Origin: a virus
Direction: 5' to 3' (one strand)
Length of the DNA: 28,699 nt
IMG/VR virus record: IMGVR_UViG_3300045973_000209
Location: 64,001 to 92,699 of that record
Position numbers and translations under genes: made by a program. Each line of letters starts with the position of its first letter. Within the stretch, counting starts at the first letter, position 1. Below the pieces are notes generated by a model. It was not told the origin of the DNA and did not search any database. It worked only from the letters and a program-made list of their open reading frames with translations. Of the stretch, positions 28,474 to 28,699 are shown one piece after another.

Positions 28474-28699
28474 ATGAAAAATACAGAACTTCCAACATTA
28501 CCAAATGGATTACCTACTTATAAACTTATGAGATATAAACCTATTGATAAAAAATGTAAATTTATATCTTTAAATGAACCTATTTTAATGGATGATGTTA
28601 ATAATCCAGGAAGTAAGATTATGACTAAACCATTAACTATAACAATTAAAGTATTTCTAAAAGTTGAAGGGATTAATGCTAATTATAATATTGAAGTTA
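28474..28699 (+). CDS. Hypothetical protein, C-terminus beyond the window
   Basis: The ATG at 28474, preceded by ATAAATAATT, opens a frame that runs to the window end: MKNTELPTLPNGLPTYKLM, RYKPIDKKCKFISLNEP, then MTKPLTITIKVFLKVEG. At least 75 residues are visible, beta-like from about residue 50. It cannot be identified from this part. Confidence 0.65.
   Translation, partial: MKNTELPTLPNGLPTYKLMRYKPIDKKCKFISLNEPILMDDVNNPGSKIMTKPLTITIKVFLKVEGINANYNIEV

Noticed and set aside
1-28699. Stop-codon reassignment as in some crAss-like phages
   Set aside because: All long genes, including terminase, portal and capsid, read through in the standard code and end at normal stops with tight junctions; no suppressor tRNA was seen.

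Overview
The window is very probably part of the genome of a crAss-like phage (order Crassvirales) that infects a gut Bacteroidales host. The leftward genes run in the order large terminase subunit, roughly 800-residue portal, acidic scaffold-like protein, 490-residue major capsid protein, further virion proteins and tail fibre. The major capsid protein and portal read like those of crAss-like phages. The DNA is AT-rich (about 30% GC by eye). Most starts lack a Shine-Dalgarno sequence, one promoter is of Bacteroidetes type, and several small proteins belong to families I recognise from gut Bacteroides phages and prophages. The standard bacterial code holds throughout: no gene needs stop-codon reassignment, and I saw no tRNA gene, integrase, insertion sequence or CRISPR array.

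Layout. (1) Positions 1-17310, minus strand, are the late arm. Reading in the direction of transcription it contains a GroES-like small protein, a conserved small protein, a RecB-like PD-(D/E)XK nuclease, a DUF5675 protein, two small membrane or helical proteins, several very small genes, a permuted NlpC/P60-like (YiiX-type) enzyme, terminase, portal, scaffold-like protein, capsid protein, two virion proteins, a terminator, three connector/tail-type proteins and a tail fibre that runs off the left edge. Genes are packed with 1- to 4-base stop/start overlaps. (2) Positions 17311-18519 are the switch region between the divergent arms. It holds a Bacteroidetes-type promoter with adjacent inverted repeats, a leftward terminator, a small holin-like membrane protein, a 45-residue lipoprotein (possible outer spanin) that seems to lack an ATG, coding-like remnants, short direct repeats and a GC-rich stretch that can fold as an H-type pseudoknot. 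(3) Positions 18520-28699, plus strand, are probably the early arm. It starts with one strongly host-like, GC-richer gene of unknown function that ends in a textbook terminator. About 25 small genes follow, mostly unknown. They include a KH-domain RNA-binding protein, two lipoproteins and several short membrane proteins, and many begin with an almost invariant ACTATTTAATT-ATG leader.

How it fits together. The left arm packages DNA (terminase, portal), builds the head and tail (scaffold, capsid, ring and fibre proteins) and probably lyses the host (membrane proteins, DUF5675, YiiX-like enzyme, lipoprotein). The right arm looks like a set of host-takeover, membrane-modifying or anti-defence proteins. 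The points most worth following are the switch region with its GC-rich structured leader, the recurring early start motif, the genes that appear to start at ATA or ATT, the phage KH-domain protein and the early lipoproteins.
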